Source of the DNA: Cyathus striatus
Lineage: Eukaryota > Basidiomycota > Agaricomycetes > Agaricales > Nidulariaceae
Length of the DNA stretch: 64,000 bases
Assembly: GCA_025738555.1 (NCBI GenBank)
Contig: JAOVFP010000008.1
Coordinates: 2,728,001 to 2,792,000, forward strand
Direction of reading: 5' to 3'
This document shows positions 21,339-32,653 of this stretch, piece after piece; position 1 is the first letter of the stretch, and the number at the start of each line of letters is the position of its first letter. The notes under the pieces are model-generated. The model ran no database searches. It worked only from the letters and a program-made list of their open reading frames with translations, and was not told the DNA's origin. A program made the translations under genes and the position numbers.

Positions 21339-21647
21339 TGTAGCGGTTCTGCAACTGACTAGTTACAGATGTGTAAAGTCCGATCTCATGTGACTTTACT
21401 GCCGTATACATCTTCCCTCTATATGCTTATACCGTGCCATCTTGCTCATTCTTATTCCTGGAGTAGTAGATAGATGTTCCAGTAGTGTACAGCCTCACTA
21501 GTCTACAGGTATATAAACCCCTAGGTAGTCCTGTACTTCTCTCTCCAGGTTTTAACGACGATAGCACTTAACCAGTCTATTGATCTCTAAGCTTCTCTCT
21601 TCTCTCTCGTGTGACGATACCGTTACTCCGGTCACGCTAGCGTCACA
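21339..21647 (+). repeat. Ty3-A 3' LTR
   Basis: 309 bases matching 3779-4087, followed directly by the target duplication CTATC at 21648-21652. Confidence 0.93.
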
Positions 21648-21652
21648 CTATC

Positions 21653-21960
21653 ACAAACTTACCTCTACCCCCATCTCCACCAACTACTGACCGGGTTCGA
21701 ACACAAACACCAGTCCTAACCTGAGCTCAGCTTTCCAGCCCTCTCATCGTATTAACATTGATGCGACTCCGAAAGAAATTTGAATAACGGACAAAGTCAG
21801 TACAAGGACAAAGCAGTCGTAGGGGTGCCAATGGTAGCAGGGACGTTGGATATGCTGAGGGCCCGCTGATGACTCGATGACAGACGCTGCCGAGCGTGTG
21901 AATCTCATCAGATTCAGAGTCCGACTAGATTCTTCTGGTAGGCTGTAGCTAAGCCGCAAG
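21653..21960 (+). repeat. Dispersed repeat family B, right part
   Basis: It continues the repeat interrupted by Ty3-A. It matches 28428-28649 and, after a small inserted element, 28887-28960, for example ACTTACCTCTAC and the block around GTGCCAATGGT. Confidence 0.65.
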
Positions 21961-22039
21961 CGGACCTGAACCTCGTACCCTCCAACTTCCTGTCCTCCCA
22001 GGTCCATACACTCTTACCGAAACTTCAACAGCACAGCTA

Positions 22040-22640
22040 TGCCTCAGAAATCTCCCGTATAAATGTTCGATCGCGTCAAAGAAGCGCATGCTAAGTTCTA
22101 GAGAAGGTACTACTGAACGAGGGTAAATGTCGTTAAGATGGTTCGCGCAGTACGTATCTCCTAACCATTCTTTATCATTTGTTCCTCTTGACATTTATAA
22201 CAAGTCTCAGGATTTTTCATCATATCCAGCGATAAAAAAATAGTTGTCGTAGTCATCCCAACCGACTGCCCTATCGAACGAGAAGAAAGTCAAAAAGCAA
22301 TGTAGAGTTCGCCATTCAGTGACTCGCTACTACTCTAGCAAGTCTGTAACAGACAGCTAGAAAGAGTGGCTTCTACCATCAACGAATAACAATACGAGTG
22401 TGTATAAAGAATGAAGGACCGGGGGTCGGGGCAGCTGATACGATATAGACGATTGTGTCCACACACACACCCCCTCGCAAGCCATTCAGAACGTTTCAGC
22501 CCTGTGAAACCCAACAGATGATCGATGACAAGCACGGTCGTGGATGTGATAGTGTTAGGTTTAACCCCTCGAACTCCTTGCAGAAGAGGTTAAGAGGTTA
22601 ATATATCCACATTCGAATGGTCCTCCACAATATTCCCACT
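22040..22640 (-). repeat. Dispersed repeat family C, reverse copy
   Basis: The reverse complement aligns with 36470-37010: shared CATTCGAATGTGGATA, CTGTTACAGA, and TGGATATGATGAAAAATCC against TGGATACGATGAAAGATCC. A reverse-strand frame at 22194-21949 is open but unrecognised. The other copy shows many C to T differences. Confidence 0.55.
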
Positions 22641-23304
22641 ATCACCTCCGACAGCCCACCTTACTACCTTTCCATCTTTCACATATCCTAATGGCAGTCC
22701 CTTCACTAGAAATACGGCTGATACTCAAGTTATATCAAGTTCTCATGGTTCACTTCGAACTTACAGTGAATCGTGAGTGCTTTGCGTGGATGTACGACTT
22801 TTGGATAACAAAAGCACCGCCTTCATACCGCTTAAATCGTCGTGAGCTATGACTTAGGTTGCCTCACGCCGAACATAGCGCCTCAGTAAGAGGGATATAT
22901 CGATGGAAATAGTGACAGTGGGTGGGCTGTAGTGGATCAAGACCAAGGGAGAGAATCAGAGAGAGGTGCTCTTCATTCGCCAGAACAATTAATTACTGCT
23001 GCTCCTAGTGTATAATTCTGGATTCCGGCATTCCACCAAACATCCTTTGCTGTCAGCTACTATTCAAACATTACATCTTAGTTCACCAGCTTTATCCACC
23101 ATTTACTTCTTCAGCAGCTTCTGCCATGTCAAGCTGGCAGGCACCCGGCGTTGCGTATGTTGTTGCTATCAATGTCTTTTGTGGTTTGTATATATTTTCC
23201 TTGGTCAGATGAACAATTATTCATCCTGATGTATCGACTACCTCAAAGGCGGTCCTACAGTAAGGGCCCATGCACATAGGACATAGTATACCACTGTCTT
23301 CTAT
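22641..23304. other. Intergenic stretch, nothing recognised
   Basis: Only short open frames with no recognisable motif, for example 73 codons at 23008-23229. No RNA gene is seen. Confidence 0.3.
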
Positions 23305-23306
23305 TA

Positions 23307-24040
23307 GGGGAGTTCATTCTTAGCGATACACGATACAGCTACAGCTGTTTTGTAACGCGCGCTAGGCAGGATTGTAATAGGGGAAGTCAAACCTGGCTGT
23401 TTTGTTGTGCCAAGTAAATAAGTTGTTTCGTGTGAACTTCATTTTGTTTCGTGCCAGGTTTGACAACCCCACTTCATGACAACACGAATAGTTGATACGC
23501 TCTGTCAGACTTGATCTGGGATTGGAATTCATTGATTGCTGTCCGTCGTCTATGGTCAATCTATAGCTATACCTTGACTTCTCAGATAAATTTCCGAGCA
23601 GAAATGTGTAAAACAGTGGATGTGCATTGGTTCTACTAAAAATGTGTGTTGTAAGGTTACGGTACAAGCCAACGTCATGAAGCCAATTAATAGCAGTTAA
23701 CTAACAGTAAAAGACAAAAATGATACACATACGATGGAATAAAGAATAAAATAACCTTTGTCGCCGAAATATAGCATATCCATCACTAATTCAAAGTTTA
23801 TAGGTTGCAGTGGTGCGCAAACGAAACCAATCCTTCACGCAGAAATACGGCCAAGAGCCTGCCACGTTCAAGCTCCGACTAAGCGCCGGAATGACGCTCG
23901 CAACGATACAGCCATCAGCCTGGATCAGCTCACTCTGTTGTTTCCGTGGGAAGTTGTTTTGTTTCGCTCTCCGATTGTTTCGTTTTGCCAAGAGGCCAGG
24001 TCTGTAGCGACACCACAAAACGGCTAAGATTGAACTCCCC
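23307..24040. mobile_element. 734-base inverted-repeat element with TA duplication
   Basis: Ends begin GGGGAGTTCATTCTTAGC and, on the other strand, GGGGAGTTCAATCTTAGC. Both are flanked by TA (23305-23306, 24041-24042), as expected for a Tc1/mariner-type non-autonomous element. No transposase is seen inside. A smaller hairpin element lies near its left end. Confidence 0.55.
23380..23470. mobile_element. Nested 91-base hairpin element
   Basis: GGGGAAGTCAAACCTGGC at the left end is nearly the exact reverse complement of GCCAGGTTTGACAACCCC at the right end. It lies wholly inside the 734-base element and its ends resemble that element's own. Confidence 0.5.
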
Positions 24041-24042
24041 TA

Positions 24043-26220
24043 TTAAAATACACCTACATGCCCCAATAGCACTTGCTATCAAGCTCAGTAATGTTACGGA
24101 TAGTTATATAGTACATTATTAACTATACACCCGAGAACGAACTGACTTCAACTTTATTCTGAACATATTCTCGGATGTGCAACACGACACGACACGAAAG
24201 GGTCGCGTACATAACCCTCGCAATTCTAAATGATCGAGTCATTAGTCACAATATAAGGGGCCCAAGAATAAGTAGCATACATAGCTAGTAGGTCAAAGTA
24301 ATCGTGCATAAATGATGTGAACAGTATATTTATCAGAGATATTACTGGGGTGCAAGGTCAGCCATTAAAAATTAAATATTGAAGAAGCATACAGAATAGA
24401 TAAAAGTAATAAATAATTCCTGTAACACCCGATTAATATAACCACAATTACTACTTGACAAGGGGACATAGTTACCATCTCTTATCACAATTTCCATTAT
24501 GGTTGATTTGTCCCCCGCCATAGCTGTAAAAATTGTCAGCAGTATCTACTAGTGAGTAACCAGTAGGTATCATACAAGCTCTGTAAGCAGGCGGACACAT
24601 CAAGAGCAGCATCACTGAATGGCATTCATATTACACAGAAACAAGAGGTACACAGAACGCTGTCTCACCTGTTTGATAAGCCAGTAGCACACTCCATCCT
24701 GCTGTCGCAAATTTAACATTTGCACTTGTGATGCACCCTTCTCGTACGAGATGGGCATTTTGTAAGTTATCTTGATTCGAGTATCGTCATTGTGGTAAAT
24801 CGACACATGTCACCTGCTTTCTACGCACATTCCAGGGAGTTCGCAAGGAATCCTCCAGAAACCCATATCGGCGTTAAGAAGGTAATATTCAACACAACTA
24901 ATATCATGGCCACATTTCTTGTCGATCCCCAGACTGCCCAAACGCGCAGGGTTAAGATCACTTCAGTGTAAAATAATGAGTCTTTGTATTCTTTTCTGGC
25001 TTGGGATATATATATTATTATGCTTACGGTCAGAAGCTGTAAGTCCGATCACGAGGAACACTGAGGTATTATACAAATAATTAGTTTGATTGTAACTAAG
25101 ATATTCACCCAATCGCTTACATGTGATTGCATAGCATAAGGACTTGCACGAAGCTGCAGATAATTCCGGGACACACTCAACTGCAGTGTATTCATAATTA
25201 GCATCATTACTGCATCAGAATGGCTTACCAATCAAGTTCATGATAAGGTCAACATATGTACTATATCTCACAAAGATATACAGTACTTTTATCACATTCC
25301 AACGAGACTTCCATATGTAGGTTACTTCCAGGTTCATTGAGATAACATTCTCGAAGACCTATTGTAATAACTGAGACTTCCTATTGTGAAAATTTAGGGA
25401 AGAAACAACGTACACAGAGAGCAAGACTTGCCACTTGACATCGACAGATATTGAGTGTCTAAGATGGGACCATCAGCAGGATAGTACTCACCGTGCAAGT
25501 ACTGAATAACAGTAAATAAAATCATGTGATAAATAAAAACAGATATGAATATAATCGACTCGCACCGTAGCATTCCGTGTGCGATCTGCGAGTTTTGGCA
25601 CAATCTCTTCAAGAGAACTCATTGGGAGGAGATGGGGTGAAGAACAAACTTTGGTCTGGATGAGAAAGAAGGGATTTCACTGCTGTTGTTGGGTCATGTC
25701 AATCGTTATAAACACCGTAGAGAAACCTATATTATTGTTATCAGTAATTGAAAATAGATTCCGAAGTAATCGAATCATTGCAAAGAAGCGAATATAGAGT
25801 GCAGTATCACTCCATCCGGTCACAACGACATTCCAAACACCCACGGATTTTCCTGACTCCATTCACGAGCCTGTCAGTGCATCGACTTGCCTACGGAAAT
25901 AGCAATCGTCAAGTATCTCCCGTAAAACACAGCTATCCTTGTCGAAAAAGAAGAACGACTGTGTATTCCGATGTACCTATAATCGGTTTGAGCGAGAATT
26001 TGAGGAGATTTCTATCTGAAACTTGTCTTTTTAGGTCTTGGGGGATCGAAATTTTCGTGACACGTATCACGGACTCATCTGAATAACTCTCTGGCCACGA
26101 AAGCCTTGAGAAGGTCTTCTTATTGGTATGGAATATGGCATGTGTAGGACTGAGTCACACCGGTATAAATAAACCTATTTTGCGCACAGAGTCAGTAAGT
26201 ATAATTTAGAGCGCTGGGCG
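24043..26220. other. Intergenic stretch, nothing recognised
   Basis: About 2.2 kb with only short, motif-free open frames (longest 112 codons at 25748-26086). I see no tRNA, repeat or spliced gene that I can support. Confidence 0.3.
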
Positions 26221-26221
26221 G

Positions 26222-26480
26222 ACGCAACCAGAACTAACTTCTAATATAACCAACCAAGTTTCAACTCACGGCAGTCCCCATGCGAACTGAGTCTTTCCCA
26301 ATGTATCCGACCCAGAAAATTTTTGAAGAACAAAGACAGGATTCGGTAACAAAGACAAACTGAACACTGAACAATAGTCGCGGTATAAGGATGAGGCTGG
26401 AGGCGGTGAACACTGAGGTTGCGCTGACTCCTGAGCCGATGAGGACGCGAGGACGGACACTGCCGAGTGTGGGCTACGAC
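26222..26480 (+). repeat. Dispersed repeat family B, third partial copy
   Basis: Resembles 28430-28660 and 21653-21900: AACTAACTTCTAATATAACC, a run like GGTAACAAAGACAAA, and the region around CTGACTCCTGA. It is divergent and truncated. Confidence 0.4.
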
Positions 26481-26812
26481 GATGGGAGCGGACGCTATCT
26501 CATGGACTTTTTGCCTTTATTGAAAATGTGGTATCTGCGAGATTGAAGGTAAGTGAATCTCTGAGGTATTGGCTGTGAGGCTTAGGTGACGACGGAGGTG
26601 GGGACAACATTCGAAGGCCGATGCTCCGGATGGTTTGAACCAACTGGCATTGTCAGTTAGCTAAAAGGTCGAAGGCTACCCAATGCGCTACTTGCTCAGA
26701 CGTCCACACTCCAATTTGTAGAGTCATAAGTTCATCGCATGACATACCGAAAACGCTGCAGGAACCTACTAGTTGTCTAAAACGTTGCCAAGGCTGGCCT
26801 CTCTGCTCCAAC

Positions 26813-27391
26813 ATGCCGACGTCTCAGTTTCGCCAATTTCGCTGGCGCACCAACGACCAACTGTCACTGCTGAGAGGCCTCGACCGTATTCTTATTCGAT
26901 TGGGGGGGCTGAGAGAAGGGGTAGCAGTGGATGACATCGTTTTCATTGGCCACACAGCGAGCCGCAGAGACAAGTTCGTATGGCACACGAAGACAACACG
27001 GTCTATGGTAGCTGGCAGGTGTGATTCATGTCTAACGAGCGCCTACTTCGAAAGCTTAGAAACGTCAATGACCCGTTTGCTTCACACGATTGCTCAACGA
27101 TTGCTAGCATCAATACTGAATATCAGGAGTGGCAGTTGCAGCTCCGAAGCTGTAAGGAAAGATGAAGTTAAAAGCTGGAAGGGCCCCTCTACAAGATGCT
27201 CGAGACTATTTGAGGTACTTTCAAAGAAGTGGTACACAGCCTGTAAACCATTAAGCTCACCGTACGACATGCCGAGGACGTGTAAGGAACGTACCATCTC
27301 GTTCAAAACCCTTCAATGCCTCGTCTCCGTTCATGTCTCCAGTGTCATCGGTACGATATTGCCATTGGACTCGATTCTACGGTTTCAATGA
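26813..27391 (+). CDS. Unrecognised open frame of 192 codons
   Basis: ATG to TGA with 192 residues, beginning MPTSQFRQFRWRTNDQ. No signal peptide, membrane segment or known motif is visible, and the composition is Ser/Arg/Leu-rich. The opposite strand at 27306-27094 is also open and reads at least as protein-like, so this frame may be a shadow of a decayed reverse-strand gene. CpG sites are common here, unlike the DNA to the right. Confidence 0.2.
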   Translation: MPTSQFRQFRWRTNDQLSLLRGLDRILIRLGGLREGVAVDDIVFIGHTASRRDKFVWHTKTTRSMVAGRCDSCLTSAYFESLETSMTRLLHTIAQRLLASILNIRSGSCSSEAVRKDEVKSWKGPSTRCSRLFEVLSKKWYTACKPLSSPYDMPRTCKERTISFKTLQCLVSVHVSSVIGTILPLDSILRFQ

Positions 27392-28089
27392 AGTAATAAA
27401 TGTTCGCAACGGCCTTACCGGTCACTGTGCCATCCATCTACCTAACGAAATGAACAATGAACAGCATGTGAGATCGTATCCAATCGCCCTCACAAACCGT
27501 TCACGCGAATGCTCCACTTGCTTCAAGCTACTGCGCAGCCTTCTCCGTCCTCTCCCTATGCGGTTCCACGAGATGATGCCCTCGGTGAGTAGCAGCAGCC
27601 TGACACATCCATAGCATAACACCACTAGCACAGACTTTTCGCGAAAATATAAACCAAGTATATTGCATGGAATACAAAGTATAAGCAAATCTGCTTCGTG
27701 TTCAGTGAGCATGTGTAATAGTTTAGAGAACCAGTGAACTTACAATACCTCTAATCCAACCCGCTGACTCATCCTAGCCCAAATATCTGCACTTATCCCT
27801 CTTCGAATCTCCACGAGAGAACATATATAGAGCTCGTCGTAATAGCATCGCTTGGATTTCGAAGAGGGTGACGGCGAAAAGGGAGAATTAGAGAGAGTGC
27901 GGAGCTGGTGACTCACGGAGGAGCAAGGGCGTCTCAATGATATTACGTAAGTTTACGTGTCACTTTATCACGTGGATCCCGCGGTTAAGCTTTAGCGCCC
28001 CCGCCCAATTCCAGTGCCCTTACCCACATTGTCGCTGCATAGGGCACTTCCATACCTCAAAGTTATCTAAACTATACACCATAGGGAAG
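27392..28089. other. Intergenic stretch
   Basis: Nothing is recognised. A GC- and CpG-richer patch at 27940-28010 precedes a sharp change to CpG-poor DNA near 28090. Confidence 0.3.
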
Positions 28090-28960
28090 CTTAACTAGTT
28101 CTGAGAGATGAGAATGAAACTTTACTGAAAGAGGAGGCAGAGGAAGGGAGGATGCAAAAGTTGCTGTGCATATTGTTTACATTGCAATAACTTACAGCTG
28201 ACTTACAAAATTTAGGACTTAGAAGCAAGGATAGAACTGTTAGACTTTGAACAATTTGGTCCCCGCCACAATAATGCCACTCTCTGGCTGTGAAACCTTG
28301 GCAAAAATGATGAAGACCTTCCTTCAATTTCAGTATGGAATACACATGTACAAATTCACAGCAGTATAACCAAACCTAATTTGTTCTCAGTGAGTATGTG
28401 CGGTTTATAGGACTAGACAGATCTATCATGAACTTACCTCTACTCCAACCAATCAAGTTGAACATATCTGTCCCTATCTGAACTCAGCCTTCCTCCACTA
28501 TCTTTGTGTTAACTGAGGTCCCCTGCACACTGCTCAGAAAACCATTTGGAGAATAGAAAATTTGATAACAAAGTCAAAGCAATCATGGTGATGCCAATGG
28601 TGCACTGGGGATGTCAGAGGTATGTTCAAGGTACAGGCACTGAGCACTGACACTCCTGACCTGATGCTTTATTGTGTACTGCAAAATCTGATGCAAAATT
28701 GGTTGCAAGGTGTTTACATTTTGAGAAGGGCTAATTGTGAGTAAAATGCTTTCCTTATATAGATAAAATTACCTTTTAAGGAAATGGATTTTCACCCCCT
28801 TTTGCATGTGTCAAAATGAAAACACTTTGCAGGTCATTTTGCAATCAATTTTGCAGCACTGCAATACATTCATGTGCCAGGAGTGTGAGGATGTGATGAC
28901 TGGGTTTCCGGGCATGTGAATCTCAGAAGCTGACCAATTCCTGACTCTCACCTGTTGCTT
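28090..28960 (+). repeat. Dispersed repeat family B, copy with empty Ty3-A target site
   Basis: It aligns with the left flank of Ty3-A up to CTATC at 28423-28427 and continues directly with the right flank, with no LTR between. It is thus a paralogous empty site. It is interrupted only by a small hairpin element at 28650-28886. Confidence 0.75.
28650..28886. mobile_element. 237-base hairpin MITE-like element
   Basis: Ends ACACTCCTG and CAGGAGTGT are inverted repeats, and the inner sequence is also largely palindromic (TGCAAAATTGGTTGCAA against TTGCAATCAATTTTGCA). It is absent from the matching repeat copy at 21653, which shows it is an insertion. The target duplication is not clear. Confidence 0.5.
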
Positions 28961-29630
28961 ATCAACTCAGCCTCTTATCCTCCAACAGTTCAACAACCCT
29001 CTCTCAGTTTTGCAACTTCAATGTGATGAGATTGACACATCAAATGTGCATGGGTGCCAAAAGATGCTGCTTTAATCAGAGATTTAATTGGGCCAGATCA
29101 TCTGTCAGGGGGTGGGGGTAGGGATAGACTCAACAAAGCCCATCAGTGGAATCACATGGTTCTTACCATATGAAGACATATGGAAACCAGCATCAATTCC
29201 TGAGATGGGCTTAGATGAAGGTACATGAAAGTGAAGGGCAGTGTAACTTTTCTGTAAATCAGCCATGGAGCCTCGAGTTCGAGTCACATGGAGAAACTTA
29301 TATGACATGAAATGATAATACATATTATAGCTGCAATAATATATAGTTTTTACATATATTTCTGCTTTTTAGTGGTATACACAGCAGAGATACACTCCAT
29401 TCTCAATACTAATGGATTTCAAGCAAGTTTGAATAGGTATCAGCTTTTAGTTGCTGTATCAATGGCAACTGTCATGCAAATAAGTCACATCAAAAGCATG
29501 TGCACTTTGATCGTGATGCCATAGTGCGACGCGATGCAACTCCACAATTATTCATGCTTATTCAGGCCACTCCCAGTGTGTTTTGTACTGAAATACACTT
29601 CAGAATGCTCACTCACATTCTGACACTATA
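28961..29630. other. Intergenic stretch
   Basis: No recognised gene. A 72-codon reverse frame (29323-29105) is unsupported. CpG is scarce except near 29515-29535. Confidence 0.3.
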
Positions 29631-30552
29631 ATGCCCAAGAAAATTAGTAGTAAGAAGGTTGAGAAAGGTGTTGATATGCTGAAACAGGTTGGATTTCAGT
29701 CTGGAAATGAATTTGTGCAGGCTTTCTATGAGTCTGAATCTCATGCTTCCGAAGCACTCCATTATCAACAAGATGCTAACTATGCCCCATCAGCTATTTT
29801 AAATGGATGGATGTGTAATGTTCCAAAGGAAGCTTGATCTCACTTGAATTCTGCAGTTACAAAGGCAGTCATAGAGATTATCATTGCAGAGTCAACAAAA
29901 GCTTGCAAAGATAACACACTCCAACTCTCTTCATCAGGCATCACTGTTCCATACCTCACAACAGACTTTGGGCTAAATCAAATTCAAACAACATATACAA
30001 AACTTCTTCCATGTTTCTCAACACTTCTCTTAGCTGTCCTCACTGCAAAGAATAAATATGAGCAGCAAAAGGGTACAGAGAAGTTGAATAAAGAGTTAAA
30101 GGCTTCTCAGGTATGTAACAATTTTATTGAAAATGACTTCATAAACTGATAGCTACCTAGATTGTTGTTGTAATTATAAGCATGTACTTGTTCTTTCAAA
30201 ACTGAGCTACAAATGCATTCCAGTTACTTCTTGGTTTGTTTTTGACTAGTTCAGGAGTAGGGAGACAAGCAATAGATATCTTTAATCATATGGGCTTATC
30301 AGTCAGTTATCAGTAAGTATTTAGTTATTTATATTTCAAAGTTTGACAGAGAAACATTAGAACTGTTCAGAACTTGTTATCTATTCTTTCGGAAGATGCA
30401 AAAAAGTGTGCACAGGAATTTGCATGCTCTCCAAATAAATTATGGGGCATAGTCTATGACAATATTAACTTTACTCTGCATAAAGCTTCACAGTGTCTTG
30501 ATGCCACTACAGAGCAAATAAATGCAACTACATCAGCCCTGTTCTCTGTCTG
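29631..30552 (+). pseudogene. DUF6589-like protein, N-terminal remnant
   Basis: Three or four exons read forward. The first runs from ATG 29631 (MPKKISSKKVEKGVD) through a TGA at 29835, which may be a changed Arg codon, to about 30109, ending at a GTATGT donor. The next exon lies near 30240-30312 (SSGVGRQAIDIFNHMGLS), and the last from about 30361 holds LWGIVYDNINFTLHKAS and TEQINATTSALF. The Tyr-Asp-Asn-Ile-Asn segment resembles the large DUF6589 proteins found in many copies in agaricomycetes, a tentative match from memory. The gene is cut at about 30545, where it meets the reverse-strand RecQ remnant, so most of the domain is missing. Confidence 0.5.
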
Positions 30553-31692
30553 GTATGTCAGTTCCCATTCCTACAGCCATTGTTGCAAATAGTATTTGAG
30601 TTTTTCCATCTAGAAAGCATTGCAAAACCTCCTCTTTGAAACCTTCAGATGAAGATGCTGTAAGTGCAAACATTATGTTGCGATATGGTCGCTCAACAAG
30701 GTGGCAACACAATCGATATGCACAGTGAGCCTGCCTATGAGTTTTTAGGTAGATGAGAGTCTTGACAAATGAATTGGGCTTGGTAATATCCTTTGGAATG
30801 AACACTAGCAAGTCTGACATCGACCCAATCGAGAATTCCATCAGCTGCACCAGCAACATCAAGTTTGGCCTATCTGCTCCCAAATCTATCCCAAAGAATG
30901 GTCGTGCTCCTCCCATCCCTATTGAAGTATATATTGTCTCAAATGTCATAGTTGAGCATGTCCCTGTAAGCACTAGCCATGGTATCTCTTTCCCTGCAAT
31001 GATCTTTAAAGTTGCTAGCTTTCCATAGGCTTTCCTGAATTTGTTCTTCCAATCCTTGATGATGTGTGCCTCATCTACAACAATAGCAATGATCTTTTTC
31101 TGGAATGACTTGTCTCGAAATAGCTGCTTGAAGTACAAGTTGTATAGCAGTATTTCAGGTGATGCATAGATTAACTGGTATGTCCCCTTTCCAATTTCTC
31201 TGAATAATGATGGGTCTTTATTATCTTCATTTACAGCTACAGGTGATAGTGTGTATTCTACACCCACCCCTGTCCCATCATCTCGCAAAACTCATTTTTC
31301 ATTGAAGCATTGCACCTTCATACCATAATAACTCATAAGTATTCTTCATTTCTTTCCAAAGCTGCACCAACTTACCTGATCTTTCTGTAGCGTCTTCAGC
31401 AGCAAGATAACAATCACCACCCCATCTCCTCCTGCTACCACAGCTGCAATTGCAAGCAGTGCAAACACAAGTGATTTCCCATAGCCAGTACCTGCAAGAG
31501 TGATCACATCGTAACCCTCTGCTACCTTCTCAAACACCTTAAGCTGCCATGGATGGGGCTTGTATCCAAACATGTCCTGCATGATGTTCTCTATTGTTTC
31601 AAGCAGCACAACCTCTTTAAACCAAGGCCAGGTCTTCTGAGAAGCACTTGCACTTGCTCGTTGTGCAGTTGGGGTTTTGGCAGGGGTTTTTT
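30545..31692 (-). pseudogene. RecQ-like helicase remnant, truncated at motif V
   Basis: Reverse strand. Upstream part (31692-31378): PHPWQLKVFEKVAEGYD, then Walker A GTGYGKS. After a GTAAGT donor and a decayed stretch with a stop, the frame continues (31260-30545) with YASPEIL, the DEAH box VVDEAH, motif III LTGT, and the second RecA domain up to ATMAVGMGTDIPD. The family unwinds DNA; mobile-element-linked RecQ copies are common in these fungi. The end is missing: the frame stops right after motif V, where it abuts the forward DUF6589-like fragment. The start beyond 31692 is not found because a TAA lies in frame. It is non-functional as it stands. Confidence 0.7.
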
Positions 31693-31699
31693 AACATTG

Positions 31700-32653
31700 A
31701 GGAGTGGTGAATGGGGAGCCTTGTACTGCAGGTAATGCAGATTGTTGGTGAGGTGGTGTACATGGTAGTTCTTCCATTGACAGGGGTGTGTAGTACAGTG
31801 TTGAACAATGCATAGTGTATCATACCATAGCACAACCATTTCAATAGATTCTCTCAAAGCTGATGTGACAGCCTAGACTTTGTGACTCCTGGTGAATAAA
31901 GTTTTGTATTATATAAGCAACACTACATTTGTAATCTAATACCCTTTATTTTTTTTGCACTGCCCTGCCAAAACCTGTACTTTGGTACAAGACCATCCAC
32001 CATGTGGATGGATCCATGAGTGGATAATCTTGGTACAAGACTAGGGATAGGGAGGTCTTCCATCTGAGATCGGGAGATTGGCTTCTCTTCGGATACTAAT
32101 AACAATTGCAGCAATGGGTTAATGTATCAGATGTGTACCATCAAGTGGTTCACTCTTCCCCACAACACACTACATACTGCATCATTCTTTTCTAGGAAGT
32201 ACTGGTACAGTCAACTTTATCAGCAACCTCCACAATGGATAATTGATTTACACTGCCAAGTCCAATGGGGTTGTGTAACAACTCCATAGACTTTTAATGT
32301 CACCAGTTCAGAGCACCCTCAGCTTTTCCTTCATGCTCTGAGTGGCATTCTACAGGACTTTCAGATAACCGCTGGATTAAGGTTAAGAGGCTGGAGGACT
32401 CCATCACATCTAAGAACATATGATGCACTGATGTGCATTACTACTGATTATCAGACAAATATTTGCAGAAAGATCATGATTTGCACTGCATCCAGTGTAC
32501 TCTCAACTTCTTTCTGCAAAATGAACACCAAGACTCAACATCCTCCCAAAGAGTTTCAACATTAATGATAACTTTTTTTAGTACTTAATGTGATGGTAAG
32601 AATGAGAAGCATCAGTTATTGCTTTCCAATTGTTTTTGTTTTCAATTGATACA
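31700..32653. other. Intergenic, AT-rich, CpG-poor
   Basis: No supported gene; short reverse frames only. This is the upstream region of the DUF6533 gene. Confidence 0.3.

Larger units (their letters stand above)
3779..21647 (+). mobile_element. Ty3-A: old, inactive Ty3 LTR retrotransposon, split by Ty3-B
   Basis: It is bounded by two 309-base LTRs beginning TGTAGCGG and ending TCACA, with the target duplication CTATC at 3774-3778 and 21648-21652. It carries gag with a CCHC knuckle, an aspartic protease motif DSG, reverse transcriptase, RNase H, an integrase with its zinc finger, and a 3' region of unknown function. Ty3-B is inserted inside reverse transcriptase; removing it and one copy of TTACC keeps the reading frame. 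The LTRs differ at seven of 309 positions. About ten in-frame stops and four lost catalytic residues make it non-functional. The protease and RT style differ from Ty3-B and Ty3-C, so it is a separate lineage. Confidence 0.92.

Noticed and set aside
21680..21700. GGGTTCGAAC at 21685-21694 as a tRNA B box
   Set aside because: No A box or closing stem upstream. The aligned repeat copy at 28.4 kb has a different sequence here.
25748..26086. 112-codon open frame in intergenic DNA
   Set aside because: No motif, no upstream promoter, no matching copy; likely chance.
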